Of a DNA stretch of 64,000 bases, positions 50,688-58,919 are shown in pieces. Below the pieces are notes generated by a model, which had not been told where the DNA came from, made no database searches, and worked only from the letters and a program-made list of their open reading frames with translations. The stretch is from CAXXOK01 sp964640955 (GTDB taxonomy: Bacteria > Bacillota > Clostridia > Christensenellales > Aristaeellaceae), in assembly GCA_964640955.1 (NCBI GenBank), contig CAZXJI010000001.1:372001-436000 (forward strand), given 5' to 3'. Every line of letters begins with the position of its first letter. Within the stretch, counting starts at the first letter, position 1. The position numbers and the translations under genes were made by a program.

Positions 50688-51233
50688 TTAAAGCAATGCC
50701 CGTACCATATCCATATGGGGCGAGGGGATCACGACGCTGGATCCGATCAGCCCCTTGGCACCTTCGCTTTCCGCCACGGCTTTGGCGGCGGCCTCCACGG
50801 CGGCGACTTCCCCCGTGAACACCAGAAAGGATTTGCCGCCCATGCCGCGGCCCAACCGTACCTCGATCAGTTCCACCGCGGCGGTCTTGACCGCCGTATC
50901 CGCGGCGCTGATGGTGCTGGCCAGCGAGAACGTCTCGATGACGCCCACCGCCTGGGCCGATTCCACCAGGGTCGCCCCGGACATGGCGACGATCACCCGC
51001 TCGTCCACGTTGGGAATGATCAGGCTGTCCACCAGCGCCGAAGCGGCGCCGATTTCCCCCGCGGCCACCGCAGACTTTACCGCCGCGACCTCGCCGGACA
51101 CGACCACGATGTACTTGCCCGCGCATACCGTCTGCGCCGCGACCAGCTCCACCTCCGCGGTTTTGACCATCGCGTCGCCCGCGAAGATGCCCAGCGGGAT
51201 GCTGTTGGCTTCCACCACGCCGATTGCCGTCAT
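50688..51233 (-). CDS. pduT: BMC-T shell protein, PduT-like with Fe-S cysteine
   Basis: This 181-aa tandem-BMC-domain protein forms pseudohexameric trimers. The first domain has AAQTVCAGKYIVVVSGEV. C37 sits where PduT holds its central [4Fe-4S] cluster (equivalent motif TICPGKF in PduT). The second domain has RLGRGMGGKSFLVFTGEV and ends SSVVIPSPHMDMVRALL. It would pass electrons through the shell, matching the PduS-type protein encoded 4 bp upstream. Confidence 0.93.
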   Translation of the reverse strand: MTAIGVVEANSIPLGIFAGDAMVKTAEVELVAAQTVCAGKYIVVVSGEVAAVKSAVAAGEIGAASALVDSLIIPNVDERVIVAMSGATLVESAQAVGVIETFSLASTISAADTAVKTAAVELIEVRLGRGMGGKSFLVFTGEVAAVEAAAKAVAESEGAKGLIGSSVVIPSPHMDMVRALL

Positions 51234-51237
51234 CGTC

Positions 51238-52572
51238 TCAACCTCCCGCCTGTTCGCGCGTAATCACGATGGTCTGCGCGTCGACCGAGCGCACCACGCC
51301 GTCGATGGACGCGTGCAGGGCGGCGCCCAGCGCCTTTTCCGGGATCGCGGCGATCAATTGCCCCTTGCGTACCCTATCGCCGGGTTTCACCACCGGCTCG
51401 GCGGGCCTGCCCACATGCTGGCGAAGGGGAAGCGTCACCGTGCGCGGCGCGACCGTCCTTTCGCTCAGGGGCGCGGGGTGGTCGAACGCGGTCAGCCCCA
51501 TGCGGGAGATCAGGCGGCCGACCGGCACCTCCTTGGCAGCGATCCACGCCTCCGCCTCGATGTTCTCCTCCGGCACGGGCTTCACGCCCGCCTTTCCCAG
51601 CTCCTGCCGGAGCATCGTCATCACCACCGACGGGGTCAGCCCCATCTCACAGGCGAAGTGGGTGCAGAGCCCGCAGCCGGAGCAGGCGAGCACCCCCGCC
51701 GCGTTGCCCAGCAGAACGGCGTTGCCGGTCGCGATGGCCCGCATCGCCTTATGCGGCTCCACGGGCAGGCCCATGGCGTGGCGCGGGCACAGCTGGGTGC
51801 AGCGGTTGCACTGGCAGCAGATGGCTTTGGCGAGGCGCGCCTGCTGCGCAACGGTCAGCGACCGCTTGAGCATCATGGGGTGCGTGCGCCTGAATACCAG
51901 CAGTCCCCCGGTCGTCTTGGTGACGGGCGCGTCCCAGTCCGCGGCCGTCTGTCCCATTAAGGGGCCGCCGACGATCAGCCCGTACTCCCGCTCGTCCCCG
52001 GTAAAACCGGCCAGCGAGAGCACCTCGCGGATGTTCGTGCCCACGGGCACGGTGACGGTGACGGGCTCGGGCACGTCGCCGCCGACGGTCACGCTTTTTT
52101 CCGTGACGGGCCTCCCCTCCGCCGCGTCCGCGATGTTCAAGGCAGTGCCCACGTTGATTACCACGCAGCCCACGTCGATGGGCAGCCTGCCGGTGGGCAC
52201 CACCTTCCCGGTGACCTCGAAAATGACGTTCTTCTCATCGCCCGAGGGGTAGTAGCTTTCCATCAGGTGCAGGCGGATGCGGGGCTCGTTCGCGATCGCG
52301 GCCCTGAGCGCCGCCACGGCTTCGGCGTAGTGCGTTTTGGTGGCGATCACGCCTTCTCCGGCGTGCGCGGCCTCCATCGCCAGCGAAAGCCCCCGCACCA
52401 CCCGCGCCGCCTGCGTGCGCATGGCGTGCTGGTCCACCCGGAGCAGCGGCTCGCACTCCGCACCGTTGAGGATGACGCGCCCGGCGTTCACGTTGAGCTT
52501 GACGTGCGTGGGAAAACCCGCGCCGCCCGCGCCCACGACACCCGCGTTGCGGATGGCCTCGATGACGTCCAT
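51238..52572 (-). CDS. pduS: PduS-like iron-sulfur flavoprotein (RnfC family)
   Basis: This 444-aa protein starts with ATG 52572 after AAAAGGAG. It has an N-terminal glycine-rich NADH/FMN region (NAGVVGAGGAGFPTHVKL), a soluble-ligand SLBB-like part (GTNIREVLSLAGF) and two [4Fe-4S] motifs (CCQCNRCTQLCP and CSGCGLCTHFACEMG). A barrel-sandwich domain closes the protein (KPGDRVRKGQLIAAI). In Pdu it was called cobalamin reductase. With no B12 enzyme here, NADH oxidation and electron export through the BMC-T cluster is the likelier task. Confidence 0.93.
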   Translation of the reverse strand: MDVIEAIRNAGVVGAGGAGFPTHVKLNVNAGRVILNGAECEPLLRVDQHAMRTQAARVVRGLSLAMEAAHAGEGVIATKTHYAEAVAALRAAIANEPRIRLHLMESYYPSGDEKNVIFEVTGKVVPTGRLPIDVGCVVINVGTALNIADAAEGRPVTEKSVTVGGDVPEPVTVTVPVGTNIREVLSLAGFTGDEREYGLIVGGPLMGQTAADWDAPVTKTTGGLLVFRRTHPMMLKRSLTVAQQARLAKAICCQCNRCTQLCPRHAMGLPVEPHKAMRAIATGNAVLLGNAAGVLACSGCGLCTHFACEMGLTPSVVMTMLRQELGKAGVKPVPEENIEAEAWIAAKEVPVGRLISRMGLTAFDHPAPLSERTVAPRTVTLPLRQHVGRPAEPVVKPGDRVRKGQLIAAIPEKALGAALHASIDGVVRSVDAQTIVITREQAGG

Positions 52573-52623
52573 ACATCGGCTCCTTTTGCCGTAATACTAC
52601 CAGAATTTCGCGTTTCAGGGAAG

Positions 52624-54045
52624 TCAGCTGATCCTGAAGTCCCCGTAAAGCACGCACCTGCGCAGGCGCGTAAAGGTCCGCGCGCTGGTCACGCCCTCGC
52701 CGGTCGGCGTGGCGATGGTCATGGTGGTGTATCCCTCGCCCCCGAAGCCCAGCCCCGAATAGCTCGGCGCGTTTTTGACGAAAATCGTCGTGTTCATCCT
52801 GCGCGCCGCTTTGGACATGTTGTGCACGTTGGTGGAGTGGATCATGGCGGAGTGTTTGTTGCCCTTTTCCGCCCTGAACGCCTCCTCGATCGCCTCGTCG
52901 ATGTCGCGCACGCGCACGATGGCCAGTACCGGCATGAGCATTTCGGTTTTTACGAAGGGATGGTCGCGGCCGACCTCGGCGATCACGAGCCGCGGGTCGC
53001 CCGCGCAGCTCACCCCCGCGTCCCGGAGGATGACGGCGGCGTTGTGCCCCACGTACTTGCGGTTGATGACGTGGTAGCCGTTCTTGGGGATCAGGGTCAG
53101 CGAAAGCACCCTGTCGATGTCCCCGCCCGTGATGCGCCGGGCGCCGACGCGCTCCATGGCAGCCATCAGGCGATCGGCCACGCTGTCCAGCACGAAAACC
53201 TCTTTTTCGGCGATGCACAGGACGTTGTTGTCGAAGCTCGCGCCGTCCACGATATCCTTGGCGGCCTTGTCGATGTCGGCGGTGTCGTCCACGATGACGG
53301 GCGGGTTGCCCGGCCCCGCGGCGATCACCTTTTTGCCGATCTTCATGGCGACGGACACCACCGCCTCCCCGCCTGTTACCGAGAGGATCGCGACGTCCGG
53401 ATGGGTCATGATCGCCTGCCCGCTTTCCAGCGTGGGCTCCCGCACGGTCGTGATCAGCGCGGGCGGGCCGCCCGCCGCAACGATCGCCTCCACCATCAGC
53501 CGCATGGCCTCCTGCGAGGCGCGTTTGGCCGCCGGATGGGGGTTGAAAACCACGGAATTGCCCGCGGCGATCATGCTGATGGCATTGTTGATGACGGTGG
53601 AAGTCGGGTTGGTGGAAGGCGTAATGGAGCCGATGACCCCGAAGGGCGCCTGCTCGATCAGCATCATGCCGTTGTCGCCGGTCTTGCAGTAGGTGCTCAA
53701 ATCCTCGATGCCCGGCGTGCGCCGCGCGACGAGCAGGTTTTTCTGGATTTTATCGGCCACGCGGCCGTAGCCCGTTTCCTCGTTGGCGAGCTTCGCCAGA
53801 GGCTCGGCGCCCACGATCGCCGCCTCGCGCATGGCCGCGATCAGCTCCCCGCGCTTCTCCAGCGTCATCTCAGAAAGCTCCGCCTGGGCGCGCTTGGCGT
53901 TTTCCACGGCCTCCTGCGCGGTTTCGCACAGCCAGCGGCGGCCGCCCGTCCCGGCGTCAACGGGCGCGGCGGTTTTCAGCGCGCCCGAAAGGCTGCGCAC
54001 GATCTCGTCCGTGATCTGGCGGATATCCTGTTGCGTCAATGCCAT
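52624..54045 (-). CDS. pduP: CoA-acylating aldehyde dehydrogenase (PduP/EutE type) of the microcompartment
   Basis: NAD+- and CoA-dependent oxidation of an aldehyde to acyl-CoA, 473 aa. The catalytic cysteine is C277 in SFDNNVLCIAEKEV, and the NAD/CoA region has PFGVIGSITPSTNPTST and GGEAVVSVA. The C-terminus carries FGGEGYTTMTIATPTGEG. Residues 1-22 (ALTQQDIRQITDEIVRSL) form an amphipathic helix and are followed by a small linker, the standard encapsulation-peptide layout. The aldehyde supplied by the aldolase would be oxidised here. Confidence 0.95.
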   Translation of the reverse strand: MALTQQDIRQITDEIVRSLSGALKTAAPVDAGTGGRRWLCETAQEAVENAKRAQAELSEMTLEKRGELIAAMREAAIVGAEPLAKLANEETGYGRVADKIQKNLLVARRTPGIEDLSTYCKTGDNGMMLIEQAPFGVIGSITPSTNPTSTVINNAISMIAAGNSVVFNPHPAAKRASQEAMRLMVEAIVAAGGPPALITTVREPTLESGQAIMTHPDVAILSVTGGEAVVSVAMKIGKKVIAAGPGNPPVIVDDTADIDKAAKDIVDGASFDNNVLCIAEKEVFVLDSVADRLMAAMERVGARRITGGDIDRVLSLTLIPKNGYHVINRKYVGHNAAVILRDAGVSCAGDPRLVIAEVGRDHPFVKTEMLMPVLAIVRVRDIDEAIEEAFRAEKGNKHSAMIHSTNVHNMSKAARRMNTTIFVKNAPSYSGLGFGGEGYTTMTIATPTGEGVTSARTFTRLRRCVLYGDFRIS

Positions 54046-54058
54046 GGTGATCGGCTCC

Positions 54059-55009
54059 TTAGTTGGTTTCGGTCAGGGTGACTCCACGGGCGCTCGCCGC
54101 GTCCCGCGCGAGCGGGGTGATGATCGCGTCGGGCGCATGCCGGATCACGGTATGCCCGTTTCGCACGGCCAGCAGCACGTCGTCCTCCGTTAACAGCCGT
54201 CTGCGCTCGCCGGAAATATCCATCAGCGACGTTTCGGCTACCGCGGGCGCGGCGCCCGCGGCGGCCTTGGGCACGTAGGTCTGCAGCGCCGGTTCCGCCG
54301 CGGCGGGGGCCGCCGGGACGGGAGCCTCCGCCGGCGGGGACGAAGCGAAGGAGGAGGCAACCTTCGCCCGTCCCGCCGGCAGTACGAGGCGGCACAGCGC
54401 GCCGTCCGCAACGCCGCAGGCGTTGGCTTCGTCCTTGTCGATGTGCGCTTCCAGGCTGTGCGCGGGCCCGCTGCGCACCACCAGATTGCCGATGATCGTC
54501 GCGCGGGGGCCTTCCACCTGCATTTCCACCACGTCGCCGTCTTTAAGGCCGTAGGCCGCGGCTTCCGCGGGGGACATGTGCAGGTGACGGGCCGCCACGA
54601 TCACGCCGTGGTCGACGGCGACGCGTCTGTCGCCGTTCACCAGCGTGCAGCCGGGCGTGCCCGCCGTGTCGCCGGACATGCGAAGCACGGGTTTGACGCC
54701 CAGGCGGTAGCAATCGGTCACGCTCAGCTCGATCTGCGTTTCCTTGCGCGCGGGGCCCACCACGCGAAGCGACTGGCGGCCCTTCTCCGTTTCCATGGTG
54801 ACGGTTTCGTTGCAGGCGAACTGCCCGGGCTGGCCCAACGGGCGCAGGACGGTCAGCCGGTAACCCGCGCCGAAAAGCCTGTCCACGTCGGCCTGGCACA
54901 GGTGGATGTGGCGGTTGGAGGACGTGACGGGCACAAAGGGCTCGCCCCGTCCCGCCAGCTCCGCAAGCACCGCGCGGAGCACCGCGCCTTGCAGCTCTTG
55001 CTCGTTCAT
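54059..55009 (-). CDS. pduL: PduL-type phosphotransacylase with C-terminal extension
   Basis: Converts acyl-CoA plus phosphate to acyl phosphate, regenerating CoA inside the shell. Two zinc-binding halves are visible: SNRHIHLCQADVDRLFG and AARHLHMSPAEAAAYGLKDGDVVEM. The N-terminus (MNEQELQGAVLRAVLAELAG) looks like an encapsulation helix. After the usual end near residue ~215 there is an Ala/Pro-rich linker and an extra ~50-residue segment (RRLLTEDDVLLAVRNGHTV...ITPLARDAASARGVTL). The gene starts 1 bp after the mtnA-like stop. Confidence 0.93.
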   Translation of the reverse strand: MNEQELQGAVLRAVLAELAGRGEPFVPVTSSNRHIHLCQADVDRLFGAGYRLTVLRPLGQPGQFACNETVTMETEKGRQSLRVVGPARKETQIELSVTDCYRLGVKPVLRMSGDTAGTPGCTLVNGDRRVAVDHGVIVAARHLHMSPAEAAAYGLKDGDVVEMQVEGPRATIIGNLVVRSGPAHSLEAHIDKDEANACGVADGALCRLVLPAGRAKVASSFASSPPAEAPVPAAPAAAEPALQTYVPKAAAGAAPAVAETSLMDISGERRRLLTEDDVLLAVRNGHTVIRHAPDAIITPLARDAASARGVTLTETN

Positions 55010-55010
55010 G

Positions 55011-56099
55011 TTACTTCTTCCGCGCTTCCTGCTTCTTTTGGAAAATCTCCTTCAGGCTCTCGGTGTAGGGCGGGCGGGCGATGCCGTACTCGGTGATGAT
55101 GGAGGTGATCAGCTCGTGATCCGCAAAGTCGAAAGCGGGGTTGTACACGTTCACGCCTTCGGGGGCCATGCGCTGCTTGTACCACATCTCGGTCACTTCG
55201 TGCGCGGGGCGCTGCTCGATGGTGATATCCTCCCCGCGGGCGATATTCATGTCGATGGTGGAGGTCGGGCCGCAGACGTAGAAGGGGATGCCGTAGTACT
55301 TGGCGAGGATCGCCACGCCGGAGGTACCGATTTTGTTGCAGGCGTCGCCGTTGGCGGCCACGCGGTCACACCCGACGAAGACCGCCTGCACCCAGCCGTT
55401 CTTCATCACCTGGGAGGCCATGTTGTCGCAGATCACGGTGGTGTCCACGCCGTCGGCGAACAGCTCGAAGGCGGACAGGCGCGCGCCCTGCAAAAGGGGC
55501 CGGGTCTCGTCCGTAAAGACCTTGAAGTTCATGCCGCGCTCCCGCCCCAGGTGGATGGGCGCCAGCGCCGTGCCGTACTTGGAGGTCGCCAGCTGCCCGG
55601 CGTTGCAGTGCGTTAGGATGCCGCAGCCGTCCTTGATGAGGCTTAATCCGTATTCCCCGATCTGGCGGCACATCCACACGTCCTCGTCCTTGATGGCGAC
55701 GGCTTCTTTGTGCAAAAGCGCCTTAAGCTCCTTGACCGTCGCCCCGGGGTGGTCGGTCAGCACCGTTTCCATGCGGCTGAGCGCCCAGGACAGGTTGACC
55801 GCCGTGGGCCGCGCCGAATCCAGGTATTCCTTCGCCGCCGCAAAGCGCTTTTCAAACGCGGCACGCTCGTCGGTGTCGAATCCCTTGGCCGCCAGATAGA
55901 CGCCGAAGCCCGCCGCCACGCCGATGGCCGGCGCGCCGCGCACCTGCAGAAGGTAAATGGCGTTCCAGATGTCCTTTTGCTCGGTCAGGTGCAAAATCTC
56001 CACCTCGCCGGGCAGCTTGGTCTGGTTGATGATGACCAGCGCGCTGTTTGCATCGTCCAGCGCGACGGTCTCGTAGCTCATGATGTTCTTTTCGGACAT
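55011..56099 (-). CDS. mtnA: MtnA-like aldose-1-phosphate isomerase
   Basis: The 362-aa protein belongs to the 5-methylthioribose-1-phosphate isomerase / eIF2B-related family. The catalytic cysteine is C165 in GILTHCNAGQLATS and the acid is D245 in FVGCDRVAANGDACNKIGTSG; QVRGAPAIG lies near the N-terminus. It would turn 5-methylthioribose-1-P or 5-deoxyribose-1-P into the matching ribulose-1-P. The same family does both, so sequence alone does not decide. Start ATG 56099 (MSEKNI) follows a GGGTGGGG-type site. No encapsulation helix is evident, so it probably works in the cytosol. Confidence 0.93.
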   Translation of the reverse strand: MSEKNIMSYETVALDDANSALVIINQTKLPGEVEILHLTEQKDIWNAIYLLQVRGAPAIGVAAGFGVYLAAKGFDTDERAAFEKRFAAAKEYLDSARPTAVNLSWALSRMETVLTDHPGATVKELKALLHKEAVAIKDEDVWMCRQIGEYGLSLIKDGCGILTHCNAGQLATSKYGTALAPIHLGRERGMNFKVFTDETRPLLQGARLSAFELFADGVDTTVICDNMASQVMKNGWVQAVFVGCDRVAANGDACNKIGTSGVAILAKYYGIPFYVCGPTSTIDMNIARGEDITIEQRPAHEVTEMWYKQRMAPEGVNVYNPAFDFADHELITSIITEYGIARPPYTESLKEIFQKKQEARKK

Positions 56100-56118
56100 G
56101 TTCCCCACCCTTTTTTCG

Positions 56119-57327
56119 TTATTTCGCGGCCTCGGAAGCCTTGCGGACGGCCTGAACGTACGCTTCGCCGCTCTGGAAGGCATCGCGGTGCATAATGTAA
56201 TCCTTGGCGCACAGGATGTTCACCCGCTCGGCATAGGCGCGTTTGTCCGCGTCGGGGATGGTGGTGACGTCCTTGACCTGCGCCATGCCCACCGTACGGC
56301 GGATGAGCTCCGTGCCCGCGTAGGCGGCGGTATCCCGCATGATGGTCGCCAGGTACCATTCCTTAAAGCCCGGCGTCTTGGCCATGCGGTCGGTGACAAT
56401 CTCGTCGAAACGCCGGACAAACTTTTCGCGGAACAGATCGAGCGTTTCGACGATGGTCCTGAGCGTCCAGTCGCAGAACGCCTCGTCCCCCGCGGCGACG
56501 CCGTTGTCGTAGGCGAAGATCAGGTTGGCCACGATATTGCCGATATCGTACCCCATGGGGCCGTAGAAGGCGAACTCCGGGTCGAACACGCGGGTGCTGT
56601 CGGGCTTGACGAAGATGGAGCCGGTGTGCAGGTCGCCGTGGATCAGCGCCTGGGCGTTGTTCATAAAGTCGAACTTGATCTTGGCAACCTCCAGGTGCAG
56701 GTTCTGATCCCCGTAAAGCTCCCGTTTCACGAAATCGGCATTTTGGGGGAACACGAGGTTGCGGTGGTTGCAGTCGTTGTACGGCTCGGTCAGCACCAGA
56801 TCCTCGGTGATCTCGCAAAGCTCGGGATTGATGAAGCTTTTCACCATTTCCTTCTTGGCCTTGTGCTCCATCGCCACGTCCGTGGTCGCGAGCAGGGTGT
56901 TGACCATGTAGGTGGAAATGTCCTCGGCAAAGCGCGGGAACGTTTCGTGCCGCATCAGGGCGTAGCGCATCAGCTCATGGTCGGACAGGTCCTCCATGAC
57001 GCAGGCGCACATCACGGTGTCGTAGCCGTAGATTTCCGGCACCAGGCCGGGGGCATACTTGCCCTGTAATTGCAATATCAGGCTTTCGATACGGTTGCGG
57101 TCGGTGGATACCTTCATCTCGGCGGAAATCCGGAGGCTCACGCCGGCCTGCTTGACGATCACGCTTTTGCCGGTCCCGGCGTCCACGACGCGGAAGACGT
57201 AGTTCAGGTTGCCGTCGCCGATCTCCTTGGCGGTCAGCTCCGCGCCCTTGGGCATATAGCCCTTTTCCTTTACATACTCCAGAACGTCGGGGGTTTTCAT
57301 TAAGAAGTAGGTGTCGAAGCGGGACAT
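56119..57327 (-). CDS. mtnK: MtnK-like 5-methylthioribose / 5-deoxyribose kinase
   Basis: ATP-dependent phosphorylation of the anomeric C1 hydroxyl, 402 aa. It is close to B. subtilis MtnK: EIGDGNLNYVF at 36-46, VMEDLSDHELMR, the catalytic HGDLHTGSIF (D232), DPEFAFYGPMGYD and ELIRRTVGMAQV. I chose ATG 57327, nine bases after GGAAGGAAG. The neighbouring isomerase and aldolase are the next two steps of the DHAP shunt; no methionine-salvage dioxygenase or enolase genes follow. This favours carbon recovery over methionine salvage. Confidence 0.94.
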   Translation of the reverse strand: MSRFDTYFLMKTPDVLEYVKEKGYMPKGAELTAKEIGDGNLNYVFRVVDAGTGKSVIVKQAGVSLRISAEMKVSTDRNRIESLILQLQGKYAPGLVPEIYGYDTVMCACVMEDLSDHELMRYALMRHETFPRFAEDISTYMVNTLLATTDVAMEHKAKKEMVKSFINPELCEITEDLVLTEPYNDCNHRNLVFPQNADFVKRELYGDQNLHLEVAKIKFDFMNNAQALIHGDLHTGSIFVKPDSTRVFDPEFAFYGPMGYDIGNIVANLIFAYDNGVAAGDEAFCDWTLRTIVETLDLFREKFVRRFDEIVTDRMAKTPGFKEWYLATIMRDTAAYAGTELIRRTVGMAQVKDVTTIPDADKRAYAERVNILCAKDYIMHRDAFQSGEAYVQAVRKASEAAK

Positions 57328-57372
57328 GTGCAAGACTTCCTTCCTTATGTGAGATGAGGGTGAGGGGTTCGT

Positions 57373-58089
57373 TTACCGGAACTCGAGGTTCCGCAGGTCC
57401 TGGGGGTCGATGGCCCGGAGCGCGTTCAGCTCCGCTTCCGTGGGCGGCGGGGTGGACGCAAGCGAGAGGTAACGGATGGGAAAGCCGGTGTTGGCGGCGA
57501 CTTCCTCAATGCTGGAGGTGGGGTGAACGCTTTTGAGGATCAGTTCGCCCTGATACATCGTGAAGTGGCAAAGCGGCGTGACGATGTCGCTCACGTTGCC
57601 CCGCGCGGTGACGAAATCCACCTTTGGTACGAACGTGCGCCGGTCGTGCTTGGTGCGCCAGATAATCGCACGTTTGGCGGTGGGGATGAGCACGGCGCTG
57701 CCCGCGCCGCCCGGCAGGCGCACCTTGGGCCTTTTGTAATCGCCGATCACCGAGGCGTTGACGCTGCCGCGGTTGTCAAACTGCACGCCGCTCAAAAACG
57801 CCACGTCCAGCCCGCCGCGCATGCTCAGGTCGAACACCTCCGCAAGCGGGAAGGCCGCCTCGGCGGTCTGCCACAGGTCATCCCCCGTGCTGGTGAACCG
57901 CGCAAGACGGGGCGAACGCGGGTCCACCCCGCCGGGGATGTTCAGGTGCACGGCGTTCGGCGCGTGGGTGCGCTTCGCCAGAAGCGTCGCGATCATCGGC
58001 ATGTGGGAGCTGACGCCCTGAAAGACCGTCTCCCCGTCCCGGATCAGCCGCGCCATGCAGACCGTCATGATATCGCAGGGCCTAAGCAT
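57373..58089 (-). CDS. CoA-transferase-like beta subunit lacking the catalytic glutamate
   Basis: This 238-aa protein aligns with glutaconate CoA-transferase subunit B: VCMARLIRDGETVFQGVSSHMPMIATLLAKR at the start, FLSGVQFDNRGSVNASVIGDYKRPKVRLPGG and VHPTSSIEEVAANTGF later. The active-site segment, IVESGLMD in GctB, reads HLNIPGGVD here, so Asn appears where the acyl-accepting Glu should be. Related IpdB proteins also lack this Glu and act as CoA-dependent ring hydrolases. True CoA transfer by the normal covalent route is therefore doubtful. It overlaps the alpha subunit gene by 8 bp. Confidence 0.85.
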   Translation of the reverse strand: MLRPCDIMTVCMARLIRDGETVFQGVSSHMPMIATLLAKRTHAPNAVHLNIPGGVDPRSPRLARFTSTGDDLWQTAEAAFPLAEVFDLSMRGGLDVAFLSGVQFDNRGSVNASVIGDYKRPKVRLPGGAGSAVLIPTAKRAIIWRTKHDRRTFVPKVDFVTARGNVSDIVTPLCHFTMYQGELILKSVHPTSSIEEVAANTGFPIRYLSLASTPPPTEAELNALRAIDPQDLRNLEFR

Positions 58090-58885
58090 GGCACGTTCTC
58101 CTTTGAAGCCACTCCGCCAGCTCCCCTTCGCTTTGCAGCGCGAGGAAGGCGCGGATGTCGTCGTCGCCGGGGCCGTAGGCGTTGGGACAGGCGCAGGGCC
58201 AGGCCCCGCGCGGGGCGCGCACCACGGCGCTCACCAGAAAATGCGGAATATCGGCCTTGGCTTCCCCCGCGGAAAAGTACGTGTCCCCCACGATGCGCTC
58301 GGCCGTGACGATCACCGTCCGGGAAGCCCGGGAAAGCAGCACGTCGTCGTATTGGGGGCCCTCGATCCGGGCGTTGCCGCGCTCGTCGGCAGCCTGCGCG
58401 TGCACGATGCTCACATCCGGCCGGATGGCGCGAACCGCGTTGAGGGTTTCGCCGGAGAAGGGGTCGTTCACCTGCGCGAAATAGCCGTTGGCGGCGACCA
58501 GATCGCTGGTTTTCAGCCCCCGCACCGGCATGAACGGAATGCCGCAGCCCGCCGCGCGCAGGGCGGAAATCACGGTGTAGCAGGCGTGCTCGTGCGCGGT
58601 CACGCGGCCTTCCTGCACGGCTTTGCGGTAATGCCCGCACAGGCCGTACTCCGTTTCGTAGCTCACAAAACCGGCGTCCACGCTCGCGACGCACCCTGCG
58701 AAGCAGAGCAGGTCCACGTCCATGCCCCCGGCCGTTTTCACCAGCCGGAGCCCGCGCTTCTTCTGCCCAGCCAGCTCCATGACCGCCGCCATGGGCGCGC
58801 GGTTGAGGGTGTTGCCGCCCAGGCCCAGCAGCGCCCCGTCGGGCACCGCCGCGACGGCCGTGCGCAGATCGGTCAGCTTTCCCAC
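58082..58885 (-). CDS. CoA-transferase-like alpha subunit
   Basis: This 267-aa protein aligns with glutaconate CoA-transferase subunit A: LGLGGNTLNRAPMAAVMELAGQ, GFVSYETEYGLCGHYRKAVQEG, IVHAQAADERGNARIEGPQYDD, AERIVGDTYF and CACPNAYGPGDDDIRAF. I chose GTG 58885, seven bases after AAAGGAGGG. It forms a heterodimer with the next gene product. Its place between redox and sugar-kinase genes of a microcompartment operon is unusual. Confidence 0.88.
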   Translation of the reverse strand: MGKLTDLRTAVAAVPDGALLGLGGNTLNRAPMAAVMELAGQKKRGLRLVKTAGGMDVDLLCFAGCVASVDAGFVSYETEYGLCGHYRKAVQEGRVTAHEHACYTVISALRAAGCGIPFMPVRGLKTSDLVAANGYFAQVNDPFSGETLNAVRAIRPDVSIVHAQAADERGNARIEGPQYDDVLLSRASRTVIVTAERIVGDTYFSAGEAKADIPHFLVSAVVRAPRGAWPCACPNAYGPGDDDIRAFLALQSEGELAEWLQRRTCHA

Positions 58886-58919
58886 AGGGGCACCCTCCTT
58901 TCCGCCGCTTCGTATGTCC

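Noticed and set aside
55011..57327. Assigning mtnK-mtnA to classical methionine salvage
   Set aside because: MtnB, MtnW/MtnX or MtnC and MtnD genes are absent. The next steps encoded are an aldolase and BMC enzymes, which recover DHAP rather than methionine.
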